Assembly: GCA_963766505.1 (NCBI GenBank)
Contig: CAVYAL010000005.1
Location: 496,001-560,000, forward strand
DNA: 64,000 nucleotides
Direction of reading: 5' to 3'
Source: DATIRA01 sp963766505
GTDB taxonomy: Bacteria; Pseudomonadota; Gammaproteobacteria; Steroidobacterales; Steroidobacteraceae
The notes below the pieces were generated by a model, which was not told the DNA's origin, searched no databases, and saw only the letters and a list, made by a program, of their open reading frames with translations. Both the position numbers and the translations under genes were made by a program. Positions 8,456 through 18,575 of the stretch are shown here, in pieces; position 1 is the stretch's first letter; every line of letters starts with the position of its first letter.

Positions 8456-9211
8456 TCAGGCGCGGAGATCTGCACCGGCCGCCGCCATCGCCGCGCCGAT
8501 GATGCCGGCGTCGTTACCGAAATGCGCCGGCAGGATCTCGGCGCGGCTCTGCAGCAGTGGTCCGAAGTGGCTCCAGTTCTCGGTGACGCCGCCGCCGACG
8601 ATGAACAGGTCCGGCCAGAGCAGCGTATGGTAGGCGGCGAGCACCTCGTTGACCGCGTCGGCCCAGGCAGCCCAGCCAAGGCCCCGGTCGATCCTGACCC
8701 TGGCCGAGGCCCGGTGTTCCGCCTCCATCCCGCGTACCTCGAGATGACCGAGTTCGGTGTTCGGGAGCAGGCGCCCGTCCACGAACAGCGCCGACCCGAT
8801 GCCGGTGCCCAGCGTCAGGACCATCACCGTCCCGTCGCGGCCGCGGCCTGCGCCGCGTTTCATCTCCGCCATCCCGGCGGCGTCCGCGTCGTTCAAGACC
8901 ACGACCGGCCGGTCCACCCGGTCCTCCAGCAGCGAACGGGCATCGGTGCCGATCCAGCGCTTGTCGACGTTGGCCGCCGTCCAGGTGACGCCGCCCTTGA
9001 CCACTGCCGGAAAAGCGAGCCCGATCGGCCCATCCGATGGCAGCTCGCTGCTGACCGCGGCGAGCAGGCCGATCACTTCCCCCGGCGAGCCACCGGCCGG
9101 GGTCTCCCTGCGCAGCACCTCCCCGGCGACCCTTCCCTGTGCGACGTCCACCAGGCCGGCCTTGACGAACGAGCCGCCCACATCGAAGGCGAGTATCCGT
9201 TCGCCGCCCAT
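8456..9211 (-). CDS. ppgK: Polyphosphate glucokinase (ROK family)
   Basis: 251 residues. The N-terminal phosphate loop reads FDVGGSFVKAG (9-19), the catalytic Asp108 lies in VLNDADAAG, and TLGTGIGSALFVDGRLLPN followed by TELGH matches polyphosphate glucokinases. The ROK zinc motif CxCGxxGC is absent, as is normal for this subgroup. The enzyme phosphorylates glucose using inorganic polyphosphate and/or ATP. I chose ATG at 9209-9211, with GAAGGG upstream, over a TTG six bases earlier that overlaps the potI stop. It follows the polyamine permease gene directly on the same strand and is probably co-transcribed with it, an unexpected partnership. Confidence 0.85.
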   Translation of the reverse strand: MGGERILAFDVGGSFVKAGLVDVAQGRVAGEVLRRETPAGGSPGEVIGLLAAVSSELPSDGPIGLAFPAVVKGGVTWTAANVDKRWIGTDARSLLEDRVDRPVVVLNDADAAGMAEMKRGAGRGRDGTVMVLTLGTGIGSALFVDGRLLPNTELGHLEVRGMEAEHRASARVRIDRGLGWAAWADAVNEVLAAYHTLLWPDLFIVGGGVTENWSHFGPLLQSRAEILPAHFGNDAGIIGAAMAAAGADLRA

Positions 9212-9213
9212 CC

Positions 9214-10083
9214 TCAACCCTTCTTCATGCTCTCGATCATCTGCTGGTTGGCCGCCAGCGCCATCTGCGCGTCCCGTTCCTGGATCTTCTGCTGCCGGCT
9301 CAACCAGAATCCGGCGAACACGACCCCGATCGCGACGACGGCGATCAGTATCGTCGCGAGCGCATTGATGTCCGGACTCACCCCGAGCCGGACCTTCGAG
9401 AAAACGACCATCGGCAGCGTGCTCGAACCCGGGCCCGCGACGAAGCTCGCGATGACCAGGTCATCGAGCGACAGCGTGAAAGCGAGCAGCCAGCCGGACA
9501 TCAGTGCGGGAAAAATGATCGGCAGCGTGACCAGGAAGAACACCTTGGCCGGCTTGGCGCCGAGATCGAGCGCCGCCTCCTCGAGTGACTCGTCCATCTG
9601 CGAGAGACGGGACTGCACGATGACCGTAACGAAGGCCATCGTGAAGGTGATATGCGCGATGATGATCGTCGTAGCGCCCCGGCCCGCGGGCCAGCCGATC
9701 AGCTGTTCCATCGTGACGAACAGCAGCAGCAGCGACAGCCCGGTGATCACCTCCGGCATCACAAGCGGCGCGGTCGTCATGCCGGAGAAGAGCGTGCGAC
9801 CCCTGAAGGGGCCGAAGCGCGCCAGCACCATCCCGGCCAGCGTACCGAGCGCGACGGCGATCGTCGCCGTGATCGCGGCCACCTTCAGGCTCAACCAGGC
9901 CGCATCGAGGATCTGCTGGTTACGCAGCAGTTCCCCGTACCACTTCGTCGAGAAGCCGCCCCACACGGTCACCAGCCGCGACGCATTGAACGAGTAAACG
10001 ACCAGCGAAATGATCGGGATGTAAAGGAATGCGAAGCCCAGGACCAGCGCGCCGATCCGGAACCAGGGGCGGCCGTGCATCAT
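9214..10083 (-). CDS. potI: Polyamine ABC transporter permease (PotI/PotC type)
   Basis: 289 residues with about six hydrophobic segments and a binding-protein-dependent permease EAA loop (EEAALDLGAKPAKVFFLVTLP, residues about 167-187) that contacts the ATPase. SLDDLVIASFVAGPGS near 205-220 is typical of PotC/PotI. It pairs with the upstream PotH-type permease to form the inner-membrane channel for putrescine or spermidine. Two consecutive ATG codons (10081-10083 and 10078-10080) overlap the stop of the upstream permease gene, so translation is coupled and the exact start is ambiguous by one codon. Confidence 0.93.
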   Translation of the reverse strand: MMHGRPWFRIGALVLGFAFLYIPIISLVVYSFNASRLVTVWGGFSTKWYGELLRNQQILDAAWLSLKVAAITATIAVALGTLAGMVLARFGPFRGRTLFSGMTTAPLVMPEVITGLSLLLLFVTMEQLIGWPAGRGATTIIIAHITFTMAFVTVIVQSRLSQMDESLEEAALDLGAKPAKVFFLVTLPIIFPALMSGWLLAFTLSLDDLVIASFVAGPGSSTLPMVVFSKVRLGVSPDINALATILIAVVAIGVVFAGFWLSRQQKIQERDAQMALAANQQMIESMKKG

Positions 10084-11071
10084 CGGTGCACCCCGCCCGC
10101 CTCGACGTCCTGCGCCCGCTGGAAATACATGATCGGTATCACCAGGAACAGCAGCAGCGCGATCGCCACGGCGCTCGCGACCGGCCAGTCACGGTTGTTG
10201 AAGAACTCCGTCCAGAGCACCTTGCCGATCATCAGCGTGCTGGGGTCACCGAGCAGCGCCGGGATCACGAATTCGCCCACGGCCGGGATGAACACCAGCA
10301 GGCAGCCGGCGATTACCCCGGGCATCGACAGCGGCAGCGTGACCTTCAGGAAGGACTCCCACGGCCGGCTGCCGAGGTCCGCCGCCGCCTCGAGCAGCGT
10401 CAGGTCCATCTTCTCCAGGTTTGCATACAACGGCAGGATCATGAACGGCAGGTAGGAATAGACGATGCCGATGTACACGGCGAAGTCGGTCTGCAGCATC
10501 TGTATCGGCTGGTCGATGATGCCCAGGCCCATCAGCGCGTTGTTGATGAGCCCGTTGTTCTTCAGGATCCCGATCCAGGCGTAGACGCGCAGCAGGAACG
10601 AGGTCCAGAAAGGCAGGATCACGAGCAACAGCAGGATGTTGCGCGTGCTTGGGCTGCTGCGCGCGATCCCGTAGGCCATCGGATAGCCGAGCAGCAGGCA
10701 GAGCAGCGTCGATATCCCGGCGATCTTTATCGAGTTGAGGTAGGACTTCCAGTAGAGCGGATCCTCGACCAGGAAGGCGTAGTTGCCCAGGTTCAGCTTC
10801 ACCTGCAGCACCTGGTGTTCGACCCACTGCAGCAGCGGCTCGTAGGGCGGCATTGCGATGCGCGCGTCGGAGAACGAGATCTTCAGCACGATCGCGAACG
10901 GGATCAGGAAGAACAGCAGCAGCCACAAGAACGGCACCGACGTCACCATCGCCCGCCCGGTGAAACCCAGGCGCCGCAGGCGGCGTCCTACCGGCGAGCG
11001 GCCGAAGGACGCGACCGCATCGCCCAGCCCGTTGCTGATCCGCTGGCCGAGCGGCAGGTAGCCGGGCGCGC

Positions 11072-11075
<4 letters not shown>
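10080..11075 (-). CDS. potH: Polyamine ABC transporter permease (PotH/PotB type)
   Basis: 331 residues; a roughly 40-residue cytoplasmic lead is followed by six transmembrane segments. The EAA loop is LLEAAADLGSRPWESFLKVT, and the segment PAVGEFVIPALLGDPSTLMI near the C-terminus is typical of PotB/PotH. It is the partner permease of PotI and is fed by the ATPase gene just upstream. Its GTG start overlaps the ATPase stop as GTGA (11072-11075). Substrate is inferred from the surrounding putrescine catabolic genes. Confidence 0.93.
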
Positions 11076-12217
<1,142 letters not shown>

Positions 12218-12264
12218 GGCTTGGTTCGTTTCCCTGGCGGCGACCGCCGTGCGTTGCGGCCCGT

Positions 12265-13410
12265 TCACTGCCCGGTCGTGAACCGGGTCCACGCGCGATT
12301 CAGCAGCCGCGTGAAGTCCGCGGACTTGGTGAGGTTCGGCTGCAGCCGCGCCTTGACCTCGGGCGTGGGGTAGACGCCCGGATTGTTGCGCAGCTCCTCC
12401 TCCACCAGCGCGGTGGCGTTGGCGTTCGCGTTGGCGTAGTAGACGAAATCCGAGTTCGCCGCGGCGATCTCCGGCTTCATCAGGAAATTGATGAACGCAT
12501 GAGCGTTGTCCGGGTGCCCTGCATCGGCCGGGATCGCCAGCGTGTCGAACCACAGCAGCGCGCCCTCAGCCGGTATCGAGTAGCGGATGTCCACCGCCTG
12601 GCCGGTCTCCTCCGCGCGGCCCTGCGCCTGCAGCACGTCACCACTGTAGCCGACGGCGATGCAGACCTCGCCGTTGGCGAGGTCCTCGATTACCTGTGCG
12701 CTGCTGATCTTGCGGATGTACGGCCGGATCGCGAGCAGCGCCGCCTCCGCCGCGTCCAGGTCTTCCTGCGACTCGCTGTTCGGGTTCCTGCCGAGCCACA
12801 GCAGCACCGTGCCGACGATGTCGGTCGGATCCTCGAGGACCGACACGCCGCAGTCCTTGAAGCGCGATACGACCTTCGGGTCGAAGATCAGCGACCAGGA
12901 GTCCACCGGCGCGTCCGGCATGATCGCCTCGACCTTGCCGGCGTCATAGCCGATGCCGGTCGTGCCCCACATGTAGATGACCGCATGCTCGTTGCCAGGG
13001 TCGTGCGCCGCGACGTGCTGCTGGAGCTCGGGATCCATGTTCGCGAGATTCGGCAGCTTCGTCTTGTCGAGTTTGCGGAATACGCCGGCCTGGATCTGGC
13101 GCTCCAGGAAGTACGCGCTAGGCACAACCACGTCGTAGCCTGAGTTGCCCGTGAGGAGCTTGGTCTCGAGCACCTCGTTCGAATCGAACACGTCGTAGTT
13201 CACCTTGATGCCGGTCTCGGCGGTGAACTGCTCGATGACCGCCGGGTCGATGTAGTCGGACCAGTTGTAGACGTTGAGGACCGGCTCCTCGCCGGCCCCG
13301 ACGGGGGCGGCCTCGCCAGCTGCCGCCGGACCCTCGGCCTTCCTGCCGCAGCCGGCCAGCAGCAGCACGCAGGCGATCACGCCAGCGGTCGTCAGTCTCG
13401 AGATAGGCAT
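12265..13410 (-). CDS. potF: Polyamine-binding lipoprotein PotF, copy 1
   Basis: 381 residues. A signal peptide ends in a lipobox (CVLLLAGC) with the lipidated Cys21. The mature part matches PotD/PotF: VYNWSDYIDPAVIEQF, YDVFDSNEVLETKL, and GTTGIGYDAGKVEA. It captures putrescine or spermidine in the periplasm and delivers it to the PotGHI permease encoded immediately downstream. It is closely similar to the second binding protein upstream, so the pair is probably a tandem duplication. A terminator separates the two, suggesting that they are expressed separately. Start: ATG 13408-13410. Confidence 0.92.
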   Translation of the reverse strand: MPISRLTTAGVIACVLLLAGCGRKAEGPAAAGEAAPVGAGEEPVLNVYNWSDYIDPAVIEQFTAETGIKVNYDVFDSNEVLETKLLTGNSGYDVVVPSAYFLERQIQAGVFRKLDKTKLPNLANMDPELQQHVAAHDPGNEHAVIYMWGTTGIGYDAGKVEAIMPDAPVDSWSLIFDPKVVSRFKDCGVSVLEDPTDIVGTVLLWLGRNPNSESQEDLDAAEAALLAIRPYIRKISSAQVIEDLANGEVCIAVGYSGDVLQAQGRAEETGQAVDIRYSIPAEGALLWFDTLAIPADAGHPDNAHAFINFLMKPEIAAANSDFVYYANANANATALVEEELRNNPGVYPTPEVKARLQPNLTKSADFTRLLNRAWTRFTTGQ

Positions 13411-13506
13411 GGCACTCCCTGGTTACTGTGTCCCGCCCGCCGAACGCCGCGGGACGGATGGCGCGGTTATAGCTCAGCGGCAGCGCAAAGTGTAGATCGA
13501 ACAATG

Positions 13507-13542
13507 AAAAACGGGGCGGCCGGACTCTCGTCCGACCACCCC
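13507..13542 (-). terminator. Intrinsic terminator after the second potF gene
   Basis: Read on the minus strand, a 13-bp stem (13530-13542 with 13513-13525, two G-U pairs) closes a GAGA tetraloop and is followed by GTTTTTC. It lies about 20 bases past the stop of the gene at 13566-14723. Confidence 0.85.
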
Positions 13543-13565
13543 GCGTCTTCCTTCAGCAGGCCGCT

Positions 13566-14723
13566 CTACTGGCCGGTGGTGAACCGGGTCCAGCTCCTGT
13601 TCACCAGGCGCGTGAATTCCTCCGTCTCGGCCAGGTCCGGGAACAGCTTCGCCTTGACCTCGGCCGGCGGGTACACGCCGGGGTCGTCGCGGACCGCCTC
13701 GTCCACCAGCTGCAGCGAAGCGGCGTTGCCGGTCGCGTAGTTGACGAAATTCGAGTTCGCGGCGGCCACCTCGGGCTTCATCATGAAATCGATGAAGGCG
13801 TGGGCATTGTTCGGATGCGGCGCATCGGCCGGAATCGCGTACATGTCGAACCAGATGATGGTGCCTTCCTTCGGCACGTTGTACCTGATCTCGACGCCCT
13901 GCCCGACCTCCTCGGCACGATCACGCGACTGCAGGATGTCCCCGCTCCAGCCGACCGCGATGCAGATCTCGCCGTTCGCCAGCGCATCGATGTAGTTCGA
14001 GCTGTGGATCATCCGCACATAGGGCCGGATCGCCATCAGCTTCTCCTCGGCGAGCTTCAGGTCTTCCTCGGCCTGGCTGTTCGGATCCTTGCCGAGCCAG
14101 GCGAGCACAGCACCGAAGATCTCGGTCGGCGCATCCAGCACCGAGATGCCGCAATCCTTGAACTTGGACGCGTACTTGGGATCGAACACCAGGTCCCAGC
14201 TGTCCACCGGGGCGTTCGGCATGATCGCTTCGACCTTGGCCACGTTGAAGCCGATGCCGGTCGTGCCCCACATGTGGTTCACCGAATACTCGTTACCCGG
14301 GTCGTGCAGCGCGACCCGCTGCAGGATCTCCGGATCCAGGTTCGACCAGTTCGGCAGCTTCGATCGGTCGAGCTTCTGGAACACGCCGGCCTTGATCTGC
14401 CGCTCCATGAACGACGCCGAGGGCACGACGACGTCATAGCCGGTGTTGCCGGCCAGCAGCTTGGTTTCCAGCACCTCGTTCGAATCGAACACGTCGTAGT
14501 TCACCTTGATGCCCGTCTCGGCGGTGAACTGCTCGAGCGTGGCCGGATCGATGTAGTCCGACCAGTTGTAGACGTTGACGATCTTCTCCTCCTCCTGGGG
14601 CACCGCCGCCGCAGGTGCCGCGGCGGGCTCGGTCGAGGCGGGTTGCTCCGGCTTCTTGCCGCAGCCGGTGATCGTGAACGCGGCCGCCAGGCCAAGCAGC
14701 CCGGCGCGGATGGCTATGCTCAT
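13566..14723 (-). CDS. potF: Polyamine-binding lipoprotein PotF, copy 2
   Basis: 385 residues starting at ATG 14721-14723, preferred over an upstream in-frame start because it begins right at the signal peptide. The lipobox is TITGC with Cys21, and an Ala/Pro/Glu-rich linker follows. NVYNWSDYIDPATLEQFTAE and YDVFDSNEVLETKLLAGN match PotF, and the Trp/Asp/Ser pocket motifs are shared with copy 1. It is expected to bind putrescine or a related polyamine in the periplasm. It has its own downstream terminator, so it may be transcribed apart from, or at a higher level than, the potF1-GHI operon. Confidence 0.92.
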   Translation of the reverse strand: MSIAIRAGLLGLAAAFTITGCGKKPEQPASTEPAAAPAAAVPQEEEKIVNVYNWSDYIDPATLEQFTAETGIKVNYDVFDSNEVLETKLLAGNTGYDVVVPSASFMERQIKAGVFQKLDRSKLPNWSNLDPEILQRVALHDPGNEYSVNHMWGTTGIGFNVAKVEAIMPNAPVDSWDLVFDPKYASKFKDCGISVLDAPTEIFGAVLAWLGKDPNSQAEEDLKLAEEKLMAIRPYVRMIHSSNYIDALANGEICIAVGWSGDILQSRDRAEEVGQGVEIRYNVPKEGTIIWFDMYAIPADAPHPNNAHAFIDFMMKPEVAAANSNFVNYATGNAASLQLVDEAVRDDPGVYPPAEVKAKLFPDLAETEEFTRLVNRSWTRFTTGQ

Positions 14724-14835
14724 GTTTCTATGAATCCCGTTGGTTTGCAGGTGACTACGCAGGGAACGCTGCGCCCGAAGCCTCTCTTTATAGCGCCGCG
14801 GGCCGCAGATTTCCACGGCCCGTCCGCTTCCCGCC

Positions 14836-16233
14836 TCAGATCCGACCCTCGGCGCGGCAGCGTTCGTAGGTCAGGTCGAGGCAGCGCCAGGCCTTTTCGG
14901 CCAGCTCGTCCAGCTGCGCTTCGCTGATGACGAGCGGCGGGGAGATGATCATCGTGTCCCGGACGGCACGCATGATCAGGCCGTTGGCGAAGCAGAAGTC
15001 GCGGCAGATCGTCCCCACCTCGCCCCGCTTGTCGAAAAAGCGCCGCGCCTGCTTGTCGCGCACGAGTTCGAGCGCGCCGATCAGCCCGACCGAACGTGCC
15101 TCGCCGACCAGCGGGTGCTCGGCCAGCTGGCGCCACTTGCCCGCCAGGTAGGGTCCGACCTGGTCCCGGACCCGGGGCACGAGACCTTCCTGCTCGATCA
15201 ACCGGAGGTTGACGCTCGCGACCGCGCAGGCGGTCGGGTGGCCTGAGTAGGTGAAGCCGTGGGCGAACTCGCCGCCCTTGTCGATGATCACCTCGGCCAC
15301 GCGATCCGACACCATCACGCCGCCGATCGGCAGGTAGCCCGAGGACAGGCCCTTGGCGATCGTCATCAGGTCCGGGCGGATCCCGTAGTAGTTGGAGCCG
15401 AACCACTCGCCGAGTCGGCCGAAACCGCAGATGACCTCGTCTGCGACCAGCAGGATCCCGTAGCGGTCGCAGATCCGCTGGATCTCGGGCCAGTAGGTCC
15501 CGGGCGGGATGATGACCCCGCCCGCACCCTGGATGGGCTCGGCGATGAACGCTGCCACCTTGTCCGCCCCGAGCTCGAGGATCTTCTGCTCGAGCGCACG
15601 GGCCGCGCGAAGGCCGAACTCCTCAGGCGACAGGCCGCCGCCCTCGCCGTACCAGTATGGCTGCGGGATGTGGACGATGCCCGGGATCGGCAGTCCGCCC
15701 TGCTCGTGCATGAATCCCATGCCGCCGAGGCTCGCGCCGGCCATCGTGCTGCCGTGATACGCGTTCTCGCGGCTGATGATGACCTGGCGCCCGCCTTGCC
15801 CGAGCAGGTCCCAGTAACGGCGGACCAGGCGGACGACCGTGTCGTTGCCCTCGGAACCGGAACCTGTGAAGAACACACGGTTGAACTGCGGGGGCGTGAG
15901 GTCGACGAGCTGCTTCGCCAGTTCGATCGCCGGCGGGTGAGCGGTCTGGAAGAAGCTGTTGTAGTAGGGCAACTCCAGCATCTGCCGGTACGCAGCCTCG
16001 GCGAGCTCGCGCCGCCCGTAGCCGAGGTTCACGCACCACAGGCCCGCCATGCCGTCCAGGATGCGATTACCGTCGGAGTCGTACAGATACACGCCCTCCG
16101 CCTTGACGATGACGCGCGTTCCCCGCGCGTGCAGCATCTTGTAGTCGGTGAAGGGATGCAGGTAGTGCTGGCGGTCGAGTTCCTGCCAGGCGGCGGTGCT
16201 GCGGTCGAAGACGAACGGCTCTGGCTTGCTCAT
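14836..16233 (-). CDS. spuC: Putrescine-pyruvate aminotransferase (SpuC-type, class III)
   Basis: 465 residues. Class III aminotransferase landmarks: GLWCVNLGYGRRELAEA at 65-81, FFTGSGSEGNDT at 121-132, AYHGSTMAG at 158-166, Asp265 in LLVADEVICGFGR, and the PLP lysine Lys294 in LMTIAKGLSSGYLPIGG. The overall pattern is that of the SpuC putrescine/pyruvate transaminases, which turn putrescine into 4-aminobutanal. I chose ATG 16231-16233 because the sequence upstream belongs to the glutamine synthetase-like gene; the gap to that gene's stop is 8 bases, so the two are co-transcribed. This is the direct transamination route of putrescine breakdown. Confidence 0.9.
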   Translation of the reverse strand: MSKPEPFVFDRSTAAWQELDRQHYLHPFTDYKMLHARGTRVIVKAEGVYLYDSDGNRILDGMAGLWCVNLGYGRRELAEAAYRQMLELPYYNSFFQTAHPPAIELAKQLVDLTPPQFNRVFFTGSGSEGNDTVVRLVRRYWDLLGQGGRQVIISRENAYHGSTMAGASLGGMGFMHEQGGLPIPGIVHIPQPYWYGEGGGLSPEEFGLRAARALEQKILELGADKVAAFIAEPIQGAGGVIIPPGTYWPEIQRICDRYGILLVADEVICGFGRLGEWFGSNYYGIRPDLMTIAKGLSSGYLPIGGVMVSDRVAEVIIDKGGEFAHGFTYSGHPTACAVASVNLRLIEQEGLVPRVRDQVGPYLAGKWRQLAEHPLVGEARSVGLIGALELVRDKQARRFFDKRGEVGTICRDFCFANGLIMRAVRDTMIISPPLVISEAQLDELAEKAWRCLDLTYERCRAEGRI

Positions 16234-16241
16234 GACGGACC

Positions 16242-17579
16242 TCAGACGTTCAGCAGCAGGTGCTCGCGCTCCCAGGAGCTGATCACCTTGAAGAACGTGT
16301 CGTACTCGCTCTCCTTCACGGCCGTGTAGGCCATGATGAACCGCTCCCCGAGCAGGTCGACCAGGCGCTCGTTGTCGCGCAGCAGCCGGACGGCCTCCTC
16401 GAGGTTGCGCGGCAGCCCGAAAGGCATGTCGTAGGCGCTGCCTGTGATGGGCTCCGAAGGCTTGAGACGCTCGACCATGCCGAGGTAGCCGCAGGCCAGC
16501 GACGCGGCGATCGCCAGGTAGGGATTCGCATCCGCGCCGCCGAGCCGGTTCTCGACCCTGCGGCTCTCGGCGTTGGAGAGCGGCACCCTCAGGCCCGCGG
16601 TCCGGTTGTCGTAACCCCACTGCGTGTTGATCGGCGCCATCAGGTGGCGAGTGATCCGGCGGAAGGAGTTGACGTTCGGGGCGAACAGCGCCATCGCGGA
16701 CGGCAGGTATTTCTGCAGGCCGCCGATGTGCGCGAAGAAAAGCGGGCTCGGGTTGCCGGCCTCGTCGCTGAACACGTTGCGCCCGGTCGTCGCGTCCACG
16801 ACGCTCTGGTGTATGTGCATCGCACTGCCCGGCTCACGCGCCATCGGCTTGGCCATGAACGTCGCGTACATCTTGTGCCGGAAGGCGGCTTCGCGCGCGG
16901 TGCGCTTGAACATGAACACCTGGTCGGCCAGCGACATCGCGTCGCCGTGGATCAGGTTGATCTCCATCTGCGCGGCGCCGTCCTCGTGGATCAGCGTGTC
17001 GATCTCGATTTCCTGCGCTTCACAGTAGGCGTAGATGTCGTCGAACAGCGGATCGAATTCGTTCACCGCGGCGATGCTGTAGGACTGCCGGCCGACCTCG
17101 GGCCGTCCGGACCGCCCGATCGGCGGCTTCAGCGGGTAATCCGCGTCCGTGTTCGGCTCCACCAGGAAGAACTCGAGTTCGGGCGCCACTACCGGCCGCC
17201 AGCCCTGCTGCGCGTACAGGTTCAGCACGTTCCGCAGCACGTAGCGCGGCGCCATCGTCACCGGGCTGCCGTCGGAATAGAAGCTGTCGTGGATCACCTG
17301 CGCCGTCGGTTCCGCCGTCCACGGCACGACCCGGGTCGTCGCCGGATCGGCCTTCATCACGATGTCGATCTCGGCGGCGCTCATCGCGCGGTCGTCCTCC
17401 GGGTAGTCGCCGGTGACCGTCTGCAGGAAGATGCTCTCGGGCATGCGCATGCCCTCCTCCTCAGCAAACTTCATCGCCGGCATTACCTTGCCGCGCGCGA
17501 TGCCGGCCATGTCCGGCACGACGGCCTCCACCTCGGAAATGCCGTGCTCCTTGAAAAATTGGCGTATCGGCGTGCTCAT
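16242..17579 (-). CDS. puuA: Gamma-glutamylputrescine synthetase-like enzyme (glutamine synthetase family), copy 1
   Basis: 445 residues. The N-terminal beta-grasp region includes PDMAGIARGKVMPA, and the catalytic metal-site segments are VVAPELEFFLVEP, AAQMEINLIHGDAMS and GSAMHIHQSVVD. The C-terminal motif NRLGGADANPYLAIAASLAC is shared with PuuA/SpuI-like ligases. These ligate glutamate to putrescine using ATP. The ATG start (17577-17579) overlaps the PuuD stop as ATGA, and SpuC follows after 8 bases, which ties it to polyamine catabolism. It could instead use spermidine or another amine, since a second copy is present at 18576-19946. Confidence 0.88.
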   Translation of the reverse strand: MSTPIRQFFKEHGISEVEAVVPDMAGIARGKVMPAMKFAEEEGMRMPESIFLQTVTGDYPEDDRAMSAAEIDIVMKADPATTRVVPWTAEPTAQVIHDSFYSDGSPVTMAPRYVLRNVLNLYAQQGWRPVVAPELEFFLVEPNTDADYPLKPPIGRSGRPEVGRQSYSIAAVNEFDPLFDDIYAYCEAQEIEIDTLIHEDGAAQMEINLIHGDAMSLADQVFMFKRTAREAAFRHKMYATFMAKPMAREPGSAMHIHQSVVDATTGRNVFSDEAGNPSPLFFAHIGGLQKYLPSAMALFAPNVNSFRRITRHLMAPINTQWGYDNRTAGLRVPLSNAESRRVENRLGGADANPYLAIAASLACGYLGMVERLKPSEPITGSAYDMPFGLPRNLEEAVRLLRDNERLVDLLGERFIMAYTAVKESEYDTFFKVISSWEREHLLLNV

Positions 17580-18337
17580 GTCCTGCGTCCTCTGGCGTGG
17601 TCCCCGGCCGCCGCTCCGAAAGCGGCGAACAGGGCCCGCGAAAAATCGTTCTTCATCACCTGCCACTCCGGATGCCACTGCACCGCGAGCGCGAAACCGG
17701 TCGTGGAGCCGACCCGGAATGCCTCGATCAGGCCGTCCGGCGCCAGTGCCTCGACCTCGAGCCCCCGCCCCAGCGTCGCCACGCCCTGCGCGTGCAGCGA
17801 ATTGACCTCGACGCGATCGCGGCCGGCCAGCCTGCGCAGCCAGCCGTCCGGTTTCAGCTCGATCTCGTGGGCCAGCGCGTACTGCCGCTCCAGCGGGTCT
17901 TCCTTGTTCTCGCGGTGGTCCATCATTCCCGGTACCGACTGGACCTTCTGCCACAGCGTGCCGCCATAGGCCACGTTCATTTCCTGGAAGCCCCGGCAGA
18001 TCGCGAACAACGGCATGCCCGCCTCGACGACCTTCGGGATCAGCGGCAGCGTCGTGGCATCCCGGTGGGGGTCATGCAGCGTGTCCGGCTCGCTCGGCGG
18101 GCCGGAATAACGATGCGGCTCGACGTTCGACGGGCTACCGGTCAGCAGGATGCCATCCACAGACTCGAGAATGGCATCGAGATCACTCTGGTCACCGAGC
18201 GAAGGCAACAGCACAGGCGTGGCCTCGGCGGCTTCCACGATCGCGGCGATGTACTTCTCACCGACGCAATGAAAGGGATGCGGTCCGAGTATCCGGCGAT
18301 CCGTCGGGATCCCGATGAGCGGTCTGGGGCGAGGCAC
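17576..18337 (-). CDS. puuD: Gamma-glutamyl-GABA hydrolase PuuD
   Basis: 253 residues, class I glutamine amidotransferase-like fold. The nucleophile Cys114 lies in PLFAICRGFQEMNVAYGG, and the His222/Glu224 pair in AVQWHPEWQ completes the triad at family positions. It releases GABA and glutamate from gamma-glutamyl-GABA, the last step of the glutamylated route. The frame extends 56 codons further upstream, but that part is low-complexity and crosses a palindrome. I chose GTG at 18335-18337, which gives the normal length and MPRPRPLIGIPTDRR. The stop overlaps the next gene as ATGA. Confidence 0.92.
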   Translation of the reverse strand: MPRPRPLIGIPTDRRILGPHPFHCVGEKYIAAIVEAAEATPVLLPSLGDQSDLDAILESVDGILLTGSPSNVEPHRYSGPPSEPDTLHDPHRDATTLPLIPKVVEAGMPLFAICRGFQEMNVAYGGTLWQKVQSVPGMMDHRENKEDPLERQYALAHEIELKPDGWLRRLAGRDRVEVNSLHAQGVATLGRGLEVEALAPDGLIEAFRVGSTTGFALAVQWHPEWQVMKNDFSRALFAAFGAAAGDHARGRRT

Positions 18338-18350
18338 GTTTAAGATCCTA

Positions 18351-18371
18351 GACGGTTGCCCGGCAACCGTC
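18351..18371. promoter_or_regulatory. Perfect 21-bp palindrome upstream of puuD, candidate operator
   Basis: Arms GACGGTTGCC (18351-18360) and GGCAACCGTC (18362-18371) are perfectly symmetrical about a single central base. It lies 14 bases upstream of the puuD GTG in the divergent puuD/puuA spacer. No U-tract follows, so a repressor site is more likely than a terminator. The regulator is unknown; the PuuR homologue at 34467-35024 is a candidate. Confidence 0.55.
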
Positions 18372-18492
18372 GCCTGGAATGGCCACCGATTAAACCACAG
18401 CCAAGGGGCAGCCGTCGCAGTGCGGTGCAAAAGGACGGCGCGTGATGGCAGTACCTGGCCGGGCAGGCCTCGCCGGGCAGGCCGCGGCTTGC

Positions 18493-18522
18493 TTGCCCGC
18501 CGCAATCGCGAGCAGCTATTCT
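18493..18522 (+). promoter_or_regulatory. Candidate sigma70 promoter for puuA2-puuB
   Basis: TTGCCC (18493-18498) and TATTCT (18517-18522) are separated by 18 bases. The start codon follows 53 bases later. Assigned by eye only. Confidence 0.4.
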
Positions 18523-18575
18523 CGCCTGACCCTCGCGGCGCCGACGTCGCTAAATCCTAAACAAGCAGGATCGCC

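Noticed and set aside
8204..9997. Long plus-strand open frame across the glucokinase and potI genes
   Set aside because: Antisense to two well-supported genes; no domain or ribosome binding site recognised.
13462..13490. Sequence resembling the 5' part of a tRNA (GGTTATAGCTCAGCGGCAG)
   Set aside because: Only the D-arm-like stretch is present; no anticodon arm, T-arm or matching acceptor follows.
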